Part shown: positions 53,808 to 62,905 of the stretch, piece after piece | Layout of the letters: each line of letters begins with the position of its first letter | Position numbering within the stretch: position 1 is the first letter of the stretch | From: Ignavibacteria bacterium | Lineage (GTDB): Bacteria > Bacteroidota > Ignavibacteria > Kapaibacteriales > UBA961 | DNA: 64,000 bases | Reading direction: 5' to 3' | Assembly (NCBI GenBank): GCA_947491315.1 | Contig: CANLII010000009.1 | Span: 1 to 64,000 of the forward strand | Translations under genes and position numbers: made by a program | Notes under the pieces: model-generated | Databases searched by the model: none | Seen by the model: the letters and a program-made list of their open reading frames with translations, nothing else | What the model was told of the DNA's origin: nothing

Positions 53808-54353
53808 TTACCAGCTGAATCCGTCAGCCATAACTTCTTCGAGTTTTTGTCCGGGGCTATCGTCAATCTTACCATTTCCACTGACATATAACTGTCCATC
53901 AATCACTTCCATTTTGCATTTGATCACATCATTTACTGTGATGAAAATGGATGGAAGATCACGCAATTGGAATTTGTCTTTCAATGGATAATCATCTGTA
54001 TGTGATTTCATTGAATAGATCACAATGCGATCATCAGGAATACCAGCATCTTTGAGAATGCGAATTGCTCTTGGAAATGTCTTTTTTGTTCCATCACATG
54101 AGCATGAAGGGTTCACGAAAAGATAAATTTTCTGATTCTTATTTTTAAATGCTTGATTGATATCGCGCACTTTTGAATCATCCGGAGTATAAATGTTTTT
54201 TTCCGCATCAAACCAAGCATAACCGGCATTATTGCTGATTTGACTCAAACTGAGAAGTGTAGCTGAGCTTGTTGGCTCTGTATTCGTTGTGCATGATGAA
54301 AGTAATGTCATGCCGAATATGAGAGCAAGAGCTGTAGATAGTAGTCTATTCAT
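53808..54353 (-). CDS. Lipoprotein with a thioredoxin-like core and a CxC motif
   Basis: About 181 residues from the ATG that gives a clean lipoprotein signal (MNRLLSTALALIFGMTLLSSC, lipobox LSSC); a start nine codons upstream also exists. The mature protein has IYLFVNPSCSCDGTKKTFP, a strand followed by a Cys-Ser-Cys turn and helix in the place of the thioredoxin active site, then a typical beta-alpha-beta run and LRDLPSIFITVNDV with a cis-Pro-like position. This suggests a periplasmic or outer-membrane thiol or metal-binding protein. No close family was recognised. Confidence 0.65.
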   Translation of the reverse strand: MNRLLSTALALIFGMTLLSSCTTNTEPTSSATLLSLSQISNNAGYAWFDAEKNIYTPDDSKVRDINQAFKNKNQKIYLFVNPSCSCDGTKKTFPRAIRILKDAGIPDDRIVIYSMKSHTDDYPLKDKFQLRDLPSIFITVNDVIKCKMEVIDGQLYVSGNGKIDDSPGQKLEEVMADGFSW

Positions 54354-54403
54354 ATTTGTGTCCTTAGGTATGTCATTCAAATTAAGAGAAATCTGTCAAT
54401 TCA

Positions 54404-56857
54404 TCATCGTATGATTTGTTCCCATTGTTTTTTCTGCCATGGTTTCCATTCGGATCTGCCATTTCGGGCATTGATGATGAGTATTTTGTGCTGTGCTTGC
54501 TGATAAAAGTATTGCAGTGTTTCAATGGAATTAGAAGCAAGTCTGCTATTTGGATTCCATGCACCATCCAGAATGTTCCATAAGGCTTTCTCATTGAATG
54601 TATTGATGCGCTTGAGTGCATTCATGGCATTTCGGCGTGTCCAGAACTCAAAAGAAGGACCGGTATAATCTATCAAAGAATCGAGTGCAATTGCATCACC
54701 TTTGCTTGAGCGGATTTCTAATGCCTTGATGCGAATCTGTGCATGAAGACCAATTTGTGATTCCACGGTTTTCAAATATGATGGAATGTCTGCAGGAAAA
54801 GCATCTGCTAATTTTTCGAGAGCAATCGAGATGATTCCATAGGATTCATCTTTCAATAATTTTTCTATGGCACCTTTCAAATCACGGGGTATGATTTTGA
54901 ATCCGTTCAAAGAGGTTTTTCTTACATCTTCAGATGGATCTTCCAATCCTTTTTGAATGAGAGCATATGCTTTTGATGTTGTAAGTTCCATCATTTGATT
55001 GAGCACTTCACTTTTCATCGCATGGAATTGTTCTTTCGCAAATACCTTCTCGAGCAATTCTTGTTTTGATGGATCTTCAATTTCTTTTAATGCTACAAGT
55101 GCATCATAGCGATCAATCATGTTTGGTGCTTTGAGTACTTGCTCACGCAATTCAGCAAATGATTTTTTGAATGTGATACGCTTTAGTACATTACTTGATG
55201 GATCGAATAATGTGAAAGCAATTTCTTTATTTCCCGGATTTGGCACGAGCACATTATTGAATGTTTTGTCAATCCAGGCTGTTTTGCTGTCTTTTGTTCC
55301 ATCCTTATAATGAACTTCAAATACGATAGGCATTGCGAATGGTTTTGTGAGTTCATCTTGTGGATGAATTTGCTCAATATGGAATACGGTATTTCTGATA
55401 TTCTCTTTGACGACTTCTACATGATTGACGGAATAATGTGGTTCACCGCCTTTGTATAACCATTGTTCGAAGAACCAATCCGGACTTAAGCCAAGTGTGT
55501 CTTGAAAAGCGAGATACAAATCATTGGTTTCAACATTTCCATAGGGATGCTTTTCCAAATACTGTTTGATCACTCTTCGTACTTCATCTTCGCCATATAC
55601 ATACATCATCATGTCGATGACTGTTGATCCTTTTGGATAGATCCTCGCTGAACCCGATGATGGATGGACAATTGGGAGTCTGTCTTTTTCTCCGGCTGAC
55701 AAAGCTGAGTTTTGTTCACCGCGACGATTCCATTGATAGGCATCTTCACCGAAATATTTTTTTGCATCAGGCATCACGGTGCCAGTATATCTTCTAAAGA
55801 AATATTTAGGATAAAATGTAGCAAAACTTTCTTGCAGCCACACATGCTGTTGAGAGCGTGCTGTTATGAAATCTCCAAACCACTGATGCGTGAGTTCATG
55901 CACATTCGTTGCGATATAACTTCTGTCTTTGAATCCTCGATTATCAACAAAAGAAAAATCACCAAACGTTGTGGCGGTTGTATTTTCCATCGCGCCGAAT
56001 GTAAAATCCTGAACCATGGCTTGTGCATAGGTTTTCCAGGGATATGGCACGCCGATATATGACTCGAGCCAATCCATCATTTCTGTGGAGAAGCGATATG
56101 TTGGTTCAACTCTTTCAGGGAATTCAGGATAGTAATACAATTTGTGTTTGATACCGGAAGTAGACGCTCTTTCTTCGATGGCAAATCGACCCACAATCAA
56201 AGTGAGTAGATATGGAGCATGTGGTTTATCAATGCGATAATGCCATGTTTTGGTATTATCACTATTATCTTTTGCTGAGATGAGATTTCCATTGGAGAGT
56301 ACCTCATATTCTTTGTCGAATGTCGTATATGTTTCAGTGATATACTTATCATTCATCTCATCATACATTGGAATCCATGCACGATTGTCAATGCCTTGCC
56401 CCTGGGACCAAATCTGCTTTCTTGAACGATTTGTCGTATCATTCCAGCCGATGAAGTAGAGTCCTTTTCTCGGGCTTGCCTCATACACAAATGAAATTGA
56501 ATCAGTGGAATTCCACTTCATATTCAGTGGATAGACAATGATTTCATTGCCGGTATTTTTATGTCGAACAGGTTTTCCATTCAACATTGCTTCCTTGATT
56601 GTGATGTCAATAGCATCAAAAATGATGGAATCAACATTTTTTCGAAGCGGTGTGAATACATGTGTGACCATTCCTTTCACCACATTTTGTTTTGGTTCAA
56701 AGGATAATCGCACAGACATTGTAAGCATGTCAATGGAATGTTCTCTGGGCTCACTTCCCACCTCTTTGACGCGTGTATTAAGTGGGATGGCAACTTGTGC
56801 AATGAGCATGGATGCATTGAGCATCATGAATAAGGCAAGAAGTACATTGAAGTACAT
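54404..56857 (-). CDS. M1 family aminopeptidase with HEAT-like C-terminal domain
   Basis: About 817 residues from the ATG preceded by GGAG 5 nt upstream. A signal peptide (FNVLLALFMMLNASMLIAQ) sends it out of the cytoplasm. The M1 gluzincin core is complete: the substrate-binding GAMEN and zinc site HELTHQWFGD, then the Glu ligand in VWLQESFATFYP. A Tyr needed for catalysis is likely in YPKGSTVIDMM-type downstream sequence but was not proven. The C-terminal third (KQELLEKVFAKEQF, SEDVRKTSLNGFKIIP) is helical repeats. It is expected to trim peptides in the periplasm or at the surface. TAAATTTG on the minus strand (56896-56889) could be its -7 element. Confidence 0.88.
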   Translation of the reverse strand: MYFNVLLALFMMLNASMLIAQVAIPLNTRVKEVGSEPREHSIDMLTMSVRLSFEPKQNVVKGMVTHVFTPLRKNVDSIIFDAIDITIKEAMLNGKPVRHKNTGNEIIVYPLNMKWNSTDSISFVYEASPRKGLYFIGWNDTTNRSRKQIWSQGQGIDNRAWIPMYDEMNDKYITETYTTFDKEYEVLSNGNLISAKDNSDNTKTWHYRIDKPHAPYLLTLIVGRFAIEERASTSGIKHKLYYYPEFPERVEPTYRFSTEMMDWLESYIGVPYPWKTYAQAMVQDFTFGAMENTTATTFGDFSFVDNRGFKDRSYIATNVHELTHQWFGDFITARSQQHVWLQESFATFYPKYFFRRYTGTVMPDAKKYFGEDAYQWNRRGEQNSALSAGEKDRLPIVHPSSGSARIYPKGSTVIDMMMYVYGEDEVRRVIKQYLEKHPYGNVETNDLYLAFQDTLGLSPDWFFEQWLYKGGEPHYSVNHVEVVKENIRNTVFHIEQIHPQDELTKPFAMPIVFEVHYKDGTKDSKTAWIDKTFNNVLVPNPGNKEIAFTLFDPSSNVLKRITFKKSFAELREQVLKAPNMIDRYDALVALKEIEDPSKQELLEKVFAKEQFHAMKSEVLNQMMELTTSKAYALIQKGLEDPSEDVRKTSLNGFKIIPRDLKGAIEKLLKDESYGIISIALEKLADAFPADIPSYLKTVESQIGLHAQIRIKALEIRSSKGDAIALDSLIDYTGPSFEFWTRRNAMNALKRINTFNEKALWNILDGAWNPNSRLASNSIETLQYFYQQAQHKILIINARNGRSEWKPWQKKQWEQIIR

Positions 56858-56931
56858 TTCAACTCCAAAATGAATGGCATAAAGCACACAAATTTACAAT
56901 AAATCACTATTCTGAAGCTATCCCAAAAAGC

Positions 56932-56963
56932 AAAGAGCCATGGATTAGTGTCCATGGCTCTTT
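56932..56963. terminator. Terminator after the 1554-residue cargo gene
   Basis: A perfect 13-bp stem (56932-56944 with 56951-56963) around TTAGTG, with T-runs on either strand. It lies 24 nt after the stop of the minus-strand cargo gene and separates it from the M1 peptidase gene. Confidence 0.9.
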
Positions 56964-56986
56964 TTATTTGAGTGATAAGCAGTCTT

Positions 56987-59900
56987 TTATCGTACAATGG
57001 TGAATGTCTGTGTAGATACCTTACCATTCATGTTCATTGTGCAGAGATATGTTCCCGGTGTAAGATGTTCAATATTGATAGGAATATCTGTATATCCTCT
57101 GTCAACTGTAATCTTGAAAGCAGGAATCATGCTTGTACCGAGAATTGAATGTATTTCAATCATTGCATCACCGGGCATAATGCTCATGACACGAGCATTG
57201 ACTTGATCGCTTGCGGGATTCGGCATGATTTGTTGCAAACCGAATGTTGCCACACCTGTAATTGTACCTTCATCTTCCACAGATACAGGAACCAATCGTA
57301 CTTTTATGGTATCTGAGTTGATATCGCCGCATTGATCATTGATGACGCACCAATATGAACCGCTATCTATTGAAGTTGCATTGCTTTTGAAATATCTTGC
57401 TTCGGTTGCACCATCAATTTTTTCGCCATTCTTATACCATTGATAACGCAGAGGAGTCACACCGGCGGCATATACATCCAATGAGAGATTTTTGGTGAGA
57501 TTGATAACCACATTTTTCGGTGATTGACTCAATACAACCAATTCTTGAAAGGCTGTTATTGTTGCAATGTTTGATGCCTTTGTACCACAGATGGCAGTTA
57601 CGATTACACGGTACTGACCAATCAAATCGCGTGACATGAGGGGAACAGTATATGTTGCATCACTTGCACCAACAATATTGGTGTCATTTCTTTGCCATTG
57701 ATATGTTGTCTGTTCACCTTGTGCATCTACGGAGAAAGTATAAGGTTTATTCATACATACTTGCTCTGAAGCGGGTTGTTTGGTGATTTCAGTTGCTTTA
57801 TACAATTGTATTTTCACCGGATTGGAAAAGAATCGAGCATTATTTGCCAACACTATCACTTCCAGAATATAATTGCTTGAAGTGTCTCTCATTGATAAGC
57901 TATCAATGGTCAAAGTTGAAGTGGTTGCTCCTTTTATAGTGCTGTTTTCATCAACAGGAATGAATGTTGCACGCTTCCATTGATATGCCAATTCCAAGCC
58001 TGAGATTGTTGGATAGACCTCGGCAGAAACAAATACATTTCCATTCAAGCAAGATGCTGTATCGCGGGGTTGACGGACGAATAATACACCGGGCATATAG
58101 ATTCCTGCAATCGCACTTGTGTCTGAACCACATCCACCTTCGACGATGACGCTATATCGAGCACCTGTGTCAGCAACTTGTATATTTCTCAAAACAAGTC
58201 TTGGAGTATTAATACCGGTAACTGTATTTGTATTGACGGTATACTCAACGGTATCTCTAAACCAGCGATATTTCACGGCATGTGTCGGCGGAAGATTTGC
58301 AACTTCAGCGCCAATGTCAAAAATTGCTGTTCCACCTTGAATGGTATATTGATTTTGTAAATCATTCAAAATCGTTGTGCGTGTTGAAACCAACAATTGT
58401 GCTTGATTCGTGATTACGCTATCAGCACCTGAATTTGCTCTGATGATACAGCGATAAAATCCTTCATTCTGAAATGTTGCACGATTGATCACAAGCGTGT
58501 CATTTGTTGCACCATTGATAATCGTTCCATTTTTGGTCCATTGATATGTCAATTGACCCTTGAATGTTGCATTTGCAGTGACAAACAACAAAGTTGTTAT
58601 TGTATCACAAGTGATGGTGCGAACTGGTTGTTGAAGAACAGTTATTACCGGAATTATTTCATCAGCTCCCATATAACTATTTCTTCTTTGATCTCCATCG
58701 ATGTCTTTGTTCACGATTTGCTTTACAGTTTGATCGCCGAACAATTGTATATCAACTTCATTCAAATGAAGTCCATCATTTGCGAATATGACTTTTTTGG
58801 ACAATGAATTGATATCCTTGGAAGTGGCTGAGCGCCATTGAGGTAAGGATACGAATTGTGTTGTATTGATGCCATCATTGATTTGTCCCACTCTACCTGA
58901 GTCAGTTTGAATGAGATTAAAATCCGAAATCACAAGCGGGAATGATTGAGCAAGAGTATAAGAAACAGAAATCCCAATTGCTCTATTTGGATTGGTCAAC
59001 AAATTATTCAGTGCTGTTATTGTGCTTCCACCATTTATACTGAGCAATGAGGCATCAAGTGAGCGATTTGCACCATGCACTGTATTGTGAAGAATGCTTG
59101 CATAACCTGAATTCTTCAAAGTGATGCCATTGGCATTGGAAGTTGAATCACCAACTCTGGCCATATTATTGCTGATCATCGTTGTTGTTTGTTGATTACC
59201 TGGTGCTTCAATCACTGAGATTGCAGATCCACTTCTCAAATGTGAAATCACATTATTTGTAATTGTTGTATTTCCACTTCCTTTCACAAGTGTGATACCT
59301 GCAATTGCACTTGAACCCGGTTCAAAATTATTACCTGTGATAGAAACAGCTTGCGTATTGCGGATATGAATTCCACCTTGCTTGAATTGTTTGAATTGAT
59401 TTCCTGTCAATGTGCTATTAATCGGGGTCAATGTTGTGTCATAAGCACTATGAATGCCATAATCTCCGCCGATGAACATTGAATTTGTGATCTTCAATCC
59501 TTCGGTTTGATTCAAGGCATCGATGCTGATTCCATTTCCTGAAGCCATCGCAGGAATTTCAATATTCACATTATTGAAGGTGATATTTGTATTGGTATTT
59601 GTCATGCTGATAGCATTGCCCAAAGTACCGGACTTTGAAGCAAAATTCAATCCATCAAAATGCATATTGTCTGTGCCATTCAATTGCATGACATAATGAC
59701 GCTCTGCATATTGCGAGGTAAATGTGATATCAGGAGCTTGATTTTGTGCGGGATCGCGTTTGAATATGACGGGTTTCATCACATTGGAACCTGGAATCTC
59801 ATTCATCACGATTTGTCCATCATAGATTCCGGGACGAACATGAAATACCACTGAATCCATGATTCCCCAATTGGAAATATATTGAGTTGCTAGTGCAACA

Positions 59901-61651
59901 GTCGTGAAAGTCGGTGAAGGTGAAACACCGCCAATTGTATATGTTCCTTTAAGAAGTGCAGGTCCGATGGATCTCGTAAATGCATTGTTTCCTTGATTGC
60001 CATCTTGCTGACCATTCGGAGTCATTGCAACTGCTGTCAATTCAACAAGTCTTGCAGGAGTCAAATTCAGTGAATCTAGTGAAACATTCATTGTGGCACC
60101 GGGAGCCAATGGACCTGGTAAACTCTTTGATGAAAGTTTTGAGTTTCCTGAATACAATTCAATTGTAGCGGATGTAACCGTATTTGAACCGGTATTTGCA
60201 ATCGTTGCGGAAATTTGTCTGAAGCCTGGAGCAAAAGGCGCGGCAGGAACATTGACTGCAATCACCGCAAGATCATTTTGCGCGATGTCCAAGATTCTCG
60301 CCATGTAAAAATCATCTCCGCCTCTACCAGTCAAAGTGAATGGTGTGAGCGTTGTTTCAAAACCATGTGCACCGGTGATATATGCGCTTCCTGAACCATT
60401 ATTCGAGATGGACTCAACATTGTCATTTGAACTTGAACCTGCTTGTTGCGCCCATTGAATAGAACCGGAAGTATGTAATTTCAATACATATACATCAGTA
60501 CCACCTCTTGATGTAAGCGTGGTTGCGTCAAATGTTGCATTGCCTGAGAATGTTCCGGTTGTCATGACATTACCCGTGATGTCAACACTCACACCGGCAC
60601 AATTGTCATCACCTTGACCACCAATCAATCTGGCCCATTCAACAACTCCAGCAGGTGTTACTTTGGCAAGAAAGCCATCTGTACCGCCTTGTGATGTTAG
60701 TGCAATTTGCCCTACATTGAAATTCCCCGTCGTCATTCCGGCGAGATACAGATTTCCTGTATTGTCAATTGATAAATCATCGCCAGCATCAATACCTGTA
60801 CTACCCATATGTGAGATCCATATAGGTTCAAAGGTATTCAATGAATAGTTTGCAAGAAGGATGTCCGATGCACCATTTGAGGTGAGTGTATCATTGTGGA
60901 ATCCAGCTTTTCCTGAGAATGTACCTGTAAATGCAAGTCCGGCGGGATGAAACAGAATGTCTGCTGATATATCATCTCCGGAACCACCTCCACGAGCATG
61001 AGAAATGATCTTGCCTTGCTGATCAAATTTGAAGAGTATAATGTCCTTGCCACCCGCACTTGCATAAGTGAGTGTATCCAAAGTTTTCGTAACAAAGGTC
61101 AAAGAATCAGAATATGTTGCGGAGAGATACACATTTCCCAAGGCATCACATGTCACGCCGGTTCCCATATCATCACCGACACTTCCGAGATTTCTCACCC
61201 AGCTAAGAACCCCGCCTTGTGAATACTTGGCGATAAACAAGTCTTTATTGCCATTACTTTCGAAAAATATACCACTTATACCGGCGGTGGATTCAAAATA
61301 TCCGGTGGCATAAAAATTACCTGATGCATCGCTTGTAACTGCAAGAACGCGTTCATTTCCTGGACCTGCAATGCGATTGACCCATGCAGCTTCGCCAATG
61401 GCATTGAAGCGAATCATGAGACCATCCTCACCTCCACTTCCGGGAATATTCAATTGTCCAAATGTGATTGAACCTGAAAAATGCCCGCCTGCATAAATAA
61501 TGCTTGGTGAATGTCGATGTATCGACATCCCTTTGTCTGATTGCGTATTTCCACCGTTTCTGGCCAAATCCCAGCCCGGGACTTGTGCATTCAAGCCTGA
61601 AAACATAAGGAATAACAGCGCAATAAACACCGAGTTCAGGCTGTGATTCAT
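56987..61651 (-). CDS. Giant multidomain T9SS cargo protein (propeller, beta-helix, Ig repeats)
   Basis: 1554 residues. The signal peptide NSVFIALLFLMFSGLNAQ is followed by SBBP-type beta-propeller repeats (residues ~30-450; each has a DxxGNxYxxG-like element such as DASGNFYATGYF and DALGNVYLSATY). Next come a CARDB-like domain (~470-560), a right-handed beta-helix (~570-1010; NTNITFNNVNI, GNTTITNNVI), and about five Ig-like repeats (~1040-1460) marked by LTYQWTKNG, KYRWFRDTV and YQWYKNGEKI. The last ~85 residues are the type IX sorting domain (IMPNPASDQVNAR, EIHSILGTSM, LTPGTYLCTMN, ending QTFTIVR). It is probably an adhesin or surface matrix protein. Own terminator; no promoter motif recognised. 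Confidence 0.85.
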   Translation of the reverse strand: MNHSLNSVFIALLFLMFSGLNAQVPGWDLARNGGNTQSDKGMSIHRHSPSIIYAGGHFSGSITFGQLNIPGSGGEDGLMIRFNAIGEAAWVNRIAGPGNERVLAVTSDASGNFYATGYFESTAGISGIFFESNGNKDLFIAKYSQGGVLSWVRNLGSVGDDMGTGVTCDALGNVYLSATYSDSLTFVTKTLDTLTYASAGGKDIILFKFDQQGKIISHARGGGSGDDISADILFHPAGLAFTGTFSGKAGFHNDTLTSNGASDILLANYSLNTFEPIWISHMGSTGIDAGDDLSIDNTGNLYLAGMTTGNFNVGQIALTSQGGTDGFLAKVTPAGVVEWARLIGGQGDDNCAGVSVDITGNVMTTGTFSGNATFDATTLTSRGGTDVYVLKLHTSGSIQWAQQAGSSSNDNVESISNNGSGSAYITGAHGFETTLTPFTLTGRGGDDFYMARILDIAQNDLAVIAVNVPAAPFAPGFRQISATIANTGSNTVTSATIELYSGNSKLSSKSLPGPLAPGATMNVSLDSLNLTPARLVELTAVAMTPNGQQDGNQGNNAFTRSIGPALLKGTYTIGGVSPSPTFTTVALATQYISNWGIMDSVVFHVRPGIYDGQIVMNEIPGSNVMKPVIFKRDPAQNQAPDITFTSQYAERHYVMQLNGTDNMHFDGLNFASKSGTLGNAISMTNTNTNITFNNVNIEIPAMASGNGISIDALNQTEGLKITNSMFIGGDYGIHSAYDTTLTPINSTLTGNQFKQFKQGGIHIRNTQAVSITGNNFEPGSSAIAGITLVKGSGNTTITNNVISHLRSGSAISVIEAPGNQQTTTMISNNMARVGDSTSNANGITLKNSGYASILHNTVHGANRSLDASLLSINGGSTITALNNLLTNPNRAIGISVSYTLAQSFPLVISDFNLIQTDSGRVGQINDGINTTQFVSLPQWRSATSKDINSLSKKVIFANDGLHLNEVDIQLFGDQTVKQIVNKDIDGDQRRNSYMGADEIIPVITVLQQPVRTITCDTITTLLFVTANATFKGQLTYQWTKNGTIINGATNDTLVINRATFQNEGFYRCIIRANSGADSVITNQAQLLVSTRTTILNDLQNQYTIQGGTAIFDIGAEVANLPPTHAVKYRWFRDTVEYTVNTNTVTGINTPRLVLRNIQVADTGARYSVIVEGGCGSDTSAIAGIYMPGVLFVRQPRDTASCLNGNVFVSAEVYPTISGLELAYQWKRATFIPVDENSTIKGATTSTLTIDSLSMRDTSSNYILEVIVLANNARFFSNPVKIQLYKATEITKQPASEQVCMNKPYTFSVDAQGEQTTYQWQRNDTNIVGASDATYTVPLMSRDLIGQYRVIVTAICGTKASNIATITAFQELVVLSQSPKNVVINLTKNLSLDVYAAGVTPLRYQWYKNGEKIDGATEARYFKSNATSIDSGSYWCVINDQCGDINSDTIKVRLVPVSVEDEGTITGVATFGLQQIMPNPASDQVNARVMSIMPGDAMIEIHSILGTSMIPAFKITVDRGYTDIPINIEHLTPGTYLCTMNMNGKVSTQTFTIVR

Positions 61652-61744
61652 ACTATATCCTTGAAATTATATATAAAAAGTCTATGTCATGAAATTCGGT
61701 CCAATATCTGACCGACATACGATATATGTTTTCTGTAACAGACT

Positions 61745-62491
61745 TCAGAATATGAAGCGGAGAATCTCAGGCCATTTCGTGAAGAGAATCACGCGATAAC
61801 CAAGATATGTCCCCACCCCAATCATGGTGAGACCGGCAAATCGCTGAATACGCATCGTGTATTCAGCTGAAAACCTGGTCTTGAAATGCAGCAGTACACG
61901 AAGGAGTATATACATCCATGCAAAGTTGCCAATTCCAAATCCAATGGAATACAAGACGCTGTCCAACGATGAAACCGCAATCATATTGCTGTGCTGCACA
62001 AACATGCAGGTATAAGCTAATGAAGGCAGAAATGTGGGATTTGCAATATTTGCTAGAGCAATTGCTATACCAAGGAAAAAAGGGCCCCCATTCTTTGACC
62101 GCTCCATTAACCTTTTTAATGGCGAAACAGCAGATTGATTAGCCATTTCTGGGGTTTGAGAAGAAAATTTTGGAGTTCTGAATTGCAATAGACCAAACAT
62201 GAACATTGCAGCTACACAACAACCCTGAAATAACAACATCGCGAAAGGATATTCATCGAAGAAATACTGCACTGAACCGAAGACTGCCGTTGTGAACAGC
62301 ATGGCCAACAAACAGTAGAACATATCCATCAAAGACGCACCAATACTGATGAGTATGCCACCTCTCTTGTCATTATTCAAAGCAATGCGTATGACAGATA
62401 CTGCTACGGGACCAGGTGGAATGGCAAGTACGAATCCAACAGCAATGCCAATGAGGAGAGAAATAATCATAGGCAGAAACATATGACTCAT
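61745..62491 (-). CDS. LysE/RhtB family exporter
   Basis: 248 residues with about six membrane helices. The N-terminal helix carries the family signature GFVLAIPPGPVAVSVIRIAL, then GGILISIGASLMDMFYCLL. A charged loop ~110-145 (FRTPKFSSQTPEMANQ) separates the halves, and GPFFLGIAIALANIANPTFLPS is the second-half counterpart. Members export amino acids or other small metabolites; the substrate here is unknown. Standing alone between large secreted-protein genes. Confidence 0.83.
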   Translation of the reverse strand: MSHMFLPMIISLLIGIAVGFVLAIPPGPVAVSVIRIALNNDKRGGILISIGASLMDMFYCLLAMLFTTAVFGSVQYFFDEYPFAMLLFQGCCVAAMFMFGLLQFRTPKFSSQTPEMANQSAVSPLKRLMERSKNGGPFFLGIAIALANIANPTFLPSLAYTCMFVQHSNMIAVSSLDSVLYSIGFGIGNFAWMYILLRVLLHFKTRFSAEYTMRIQRFAGLTMIGVGTYLGYRVILFTKWPEILRFIF

Positions 62492-62905
62492 CAGTAAAAC
62501 ATGGGGCTAAACCCTGAAGGTAGCTTTGTTAGTGCATAAACTTACAAAATTGGACATGCCCTGCCAAAAGTGTCAGGACAAGTGAGAAAAAACTTGCACA
62601 CTTTTGCAAGTGTGATGTGATAAAGAGTATTGATTGTGCAATTCATAAAAGCTACTTATCACTTGAAATACTGTTTTGAGGAGTTTGGCACAAATTTTTC
62701 TTTTGTAGGTGAAAACAATGCATGGTAATTTACATACGATTCTTTATTACATCATTTGCGGCTGCCTATTCCTCTTACGATACATGTCTTTTAACACTTG
62801 GTTGGTTTTGAAGCACAAAGGCCGAGGAACTTTATCCTTTATTAATCGGTCTTAGAAACCGAATAGTATTCATCCCACACCATGTATAATTTGTAAGGAG
62901 AGTTA
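62492..62905. other. Intergenic region between divergent lysE and porU
   Basis: 414 nt without a supportable gene. It has an inverted repeat ACTTGCA (62592-62598)/TGCAAGT (62605-62611) with a 6-nt centre, with no T-run, which may be an operator or chance. TATAAT at 62885-62890 is too close to the start codon to be trusted as a promoter. The porU ribosome-binding site is AAGGAG at 62896-62901. No repeat of the 25-bp family is present. Confidence 0.5.

Noticed and set aside
62592-62611. Inverted repeat ACTTGCA/TGCAAGT as terminator
   Set aside because: No T-run follows on either strand and no gene ends there; left as unassigned.
62885-62890. TATAAT as porU promoter
   Set aside because: It would start transcription inside the ribosome-binding site and no -33 or -35 element is properly spaced.
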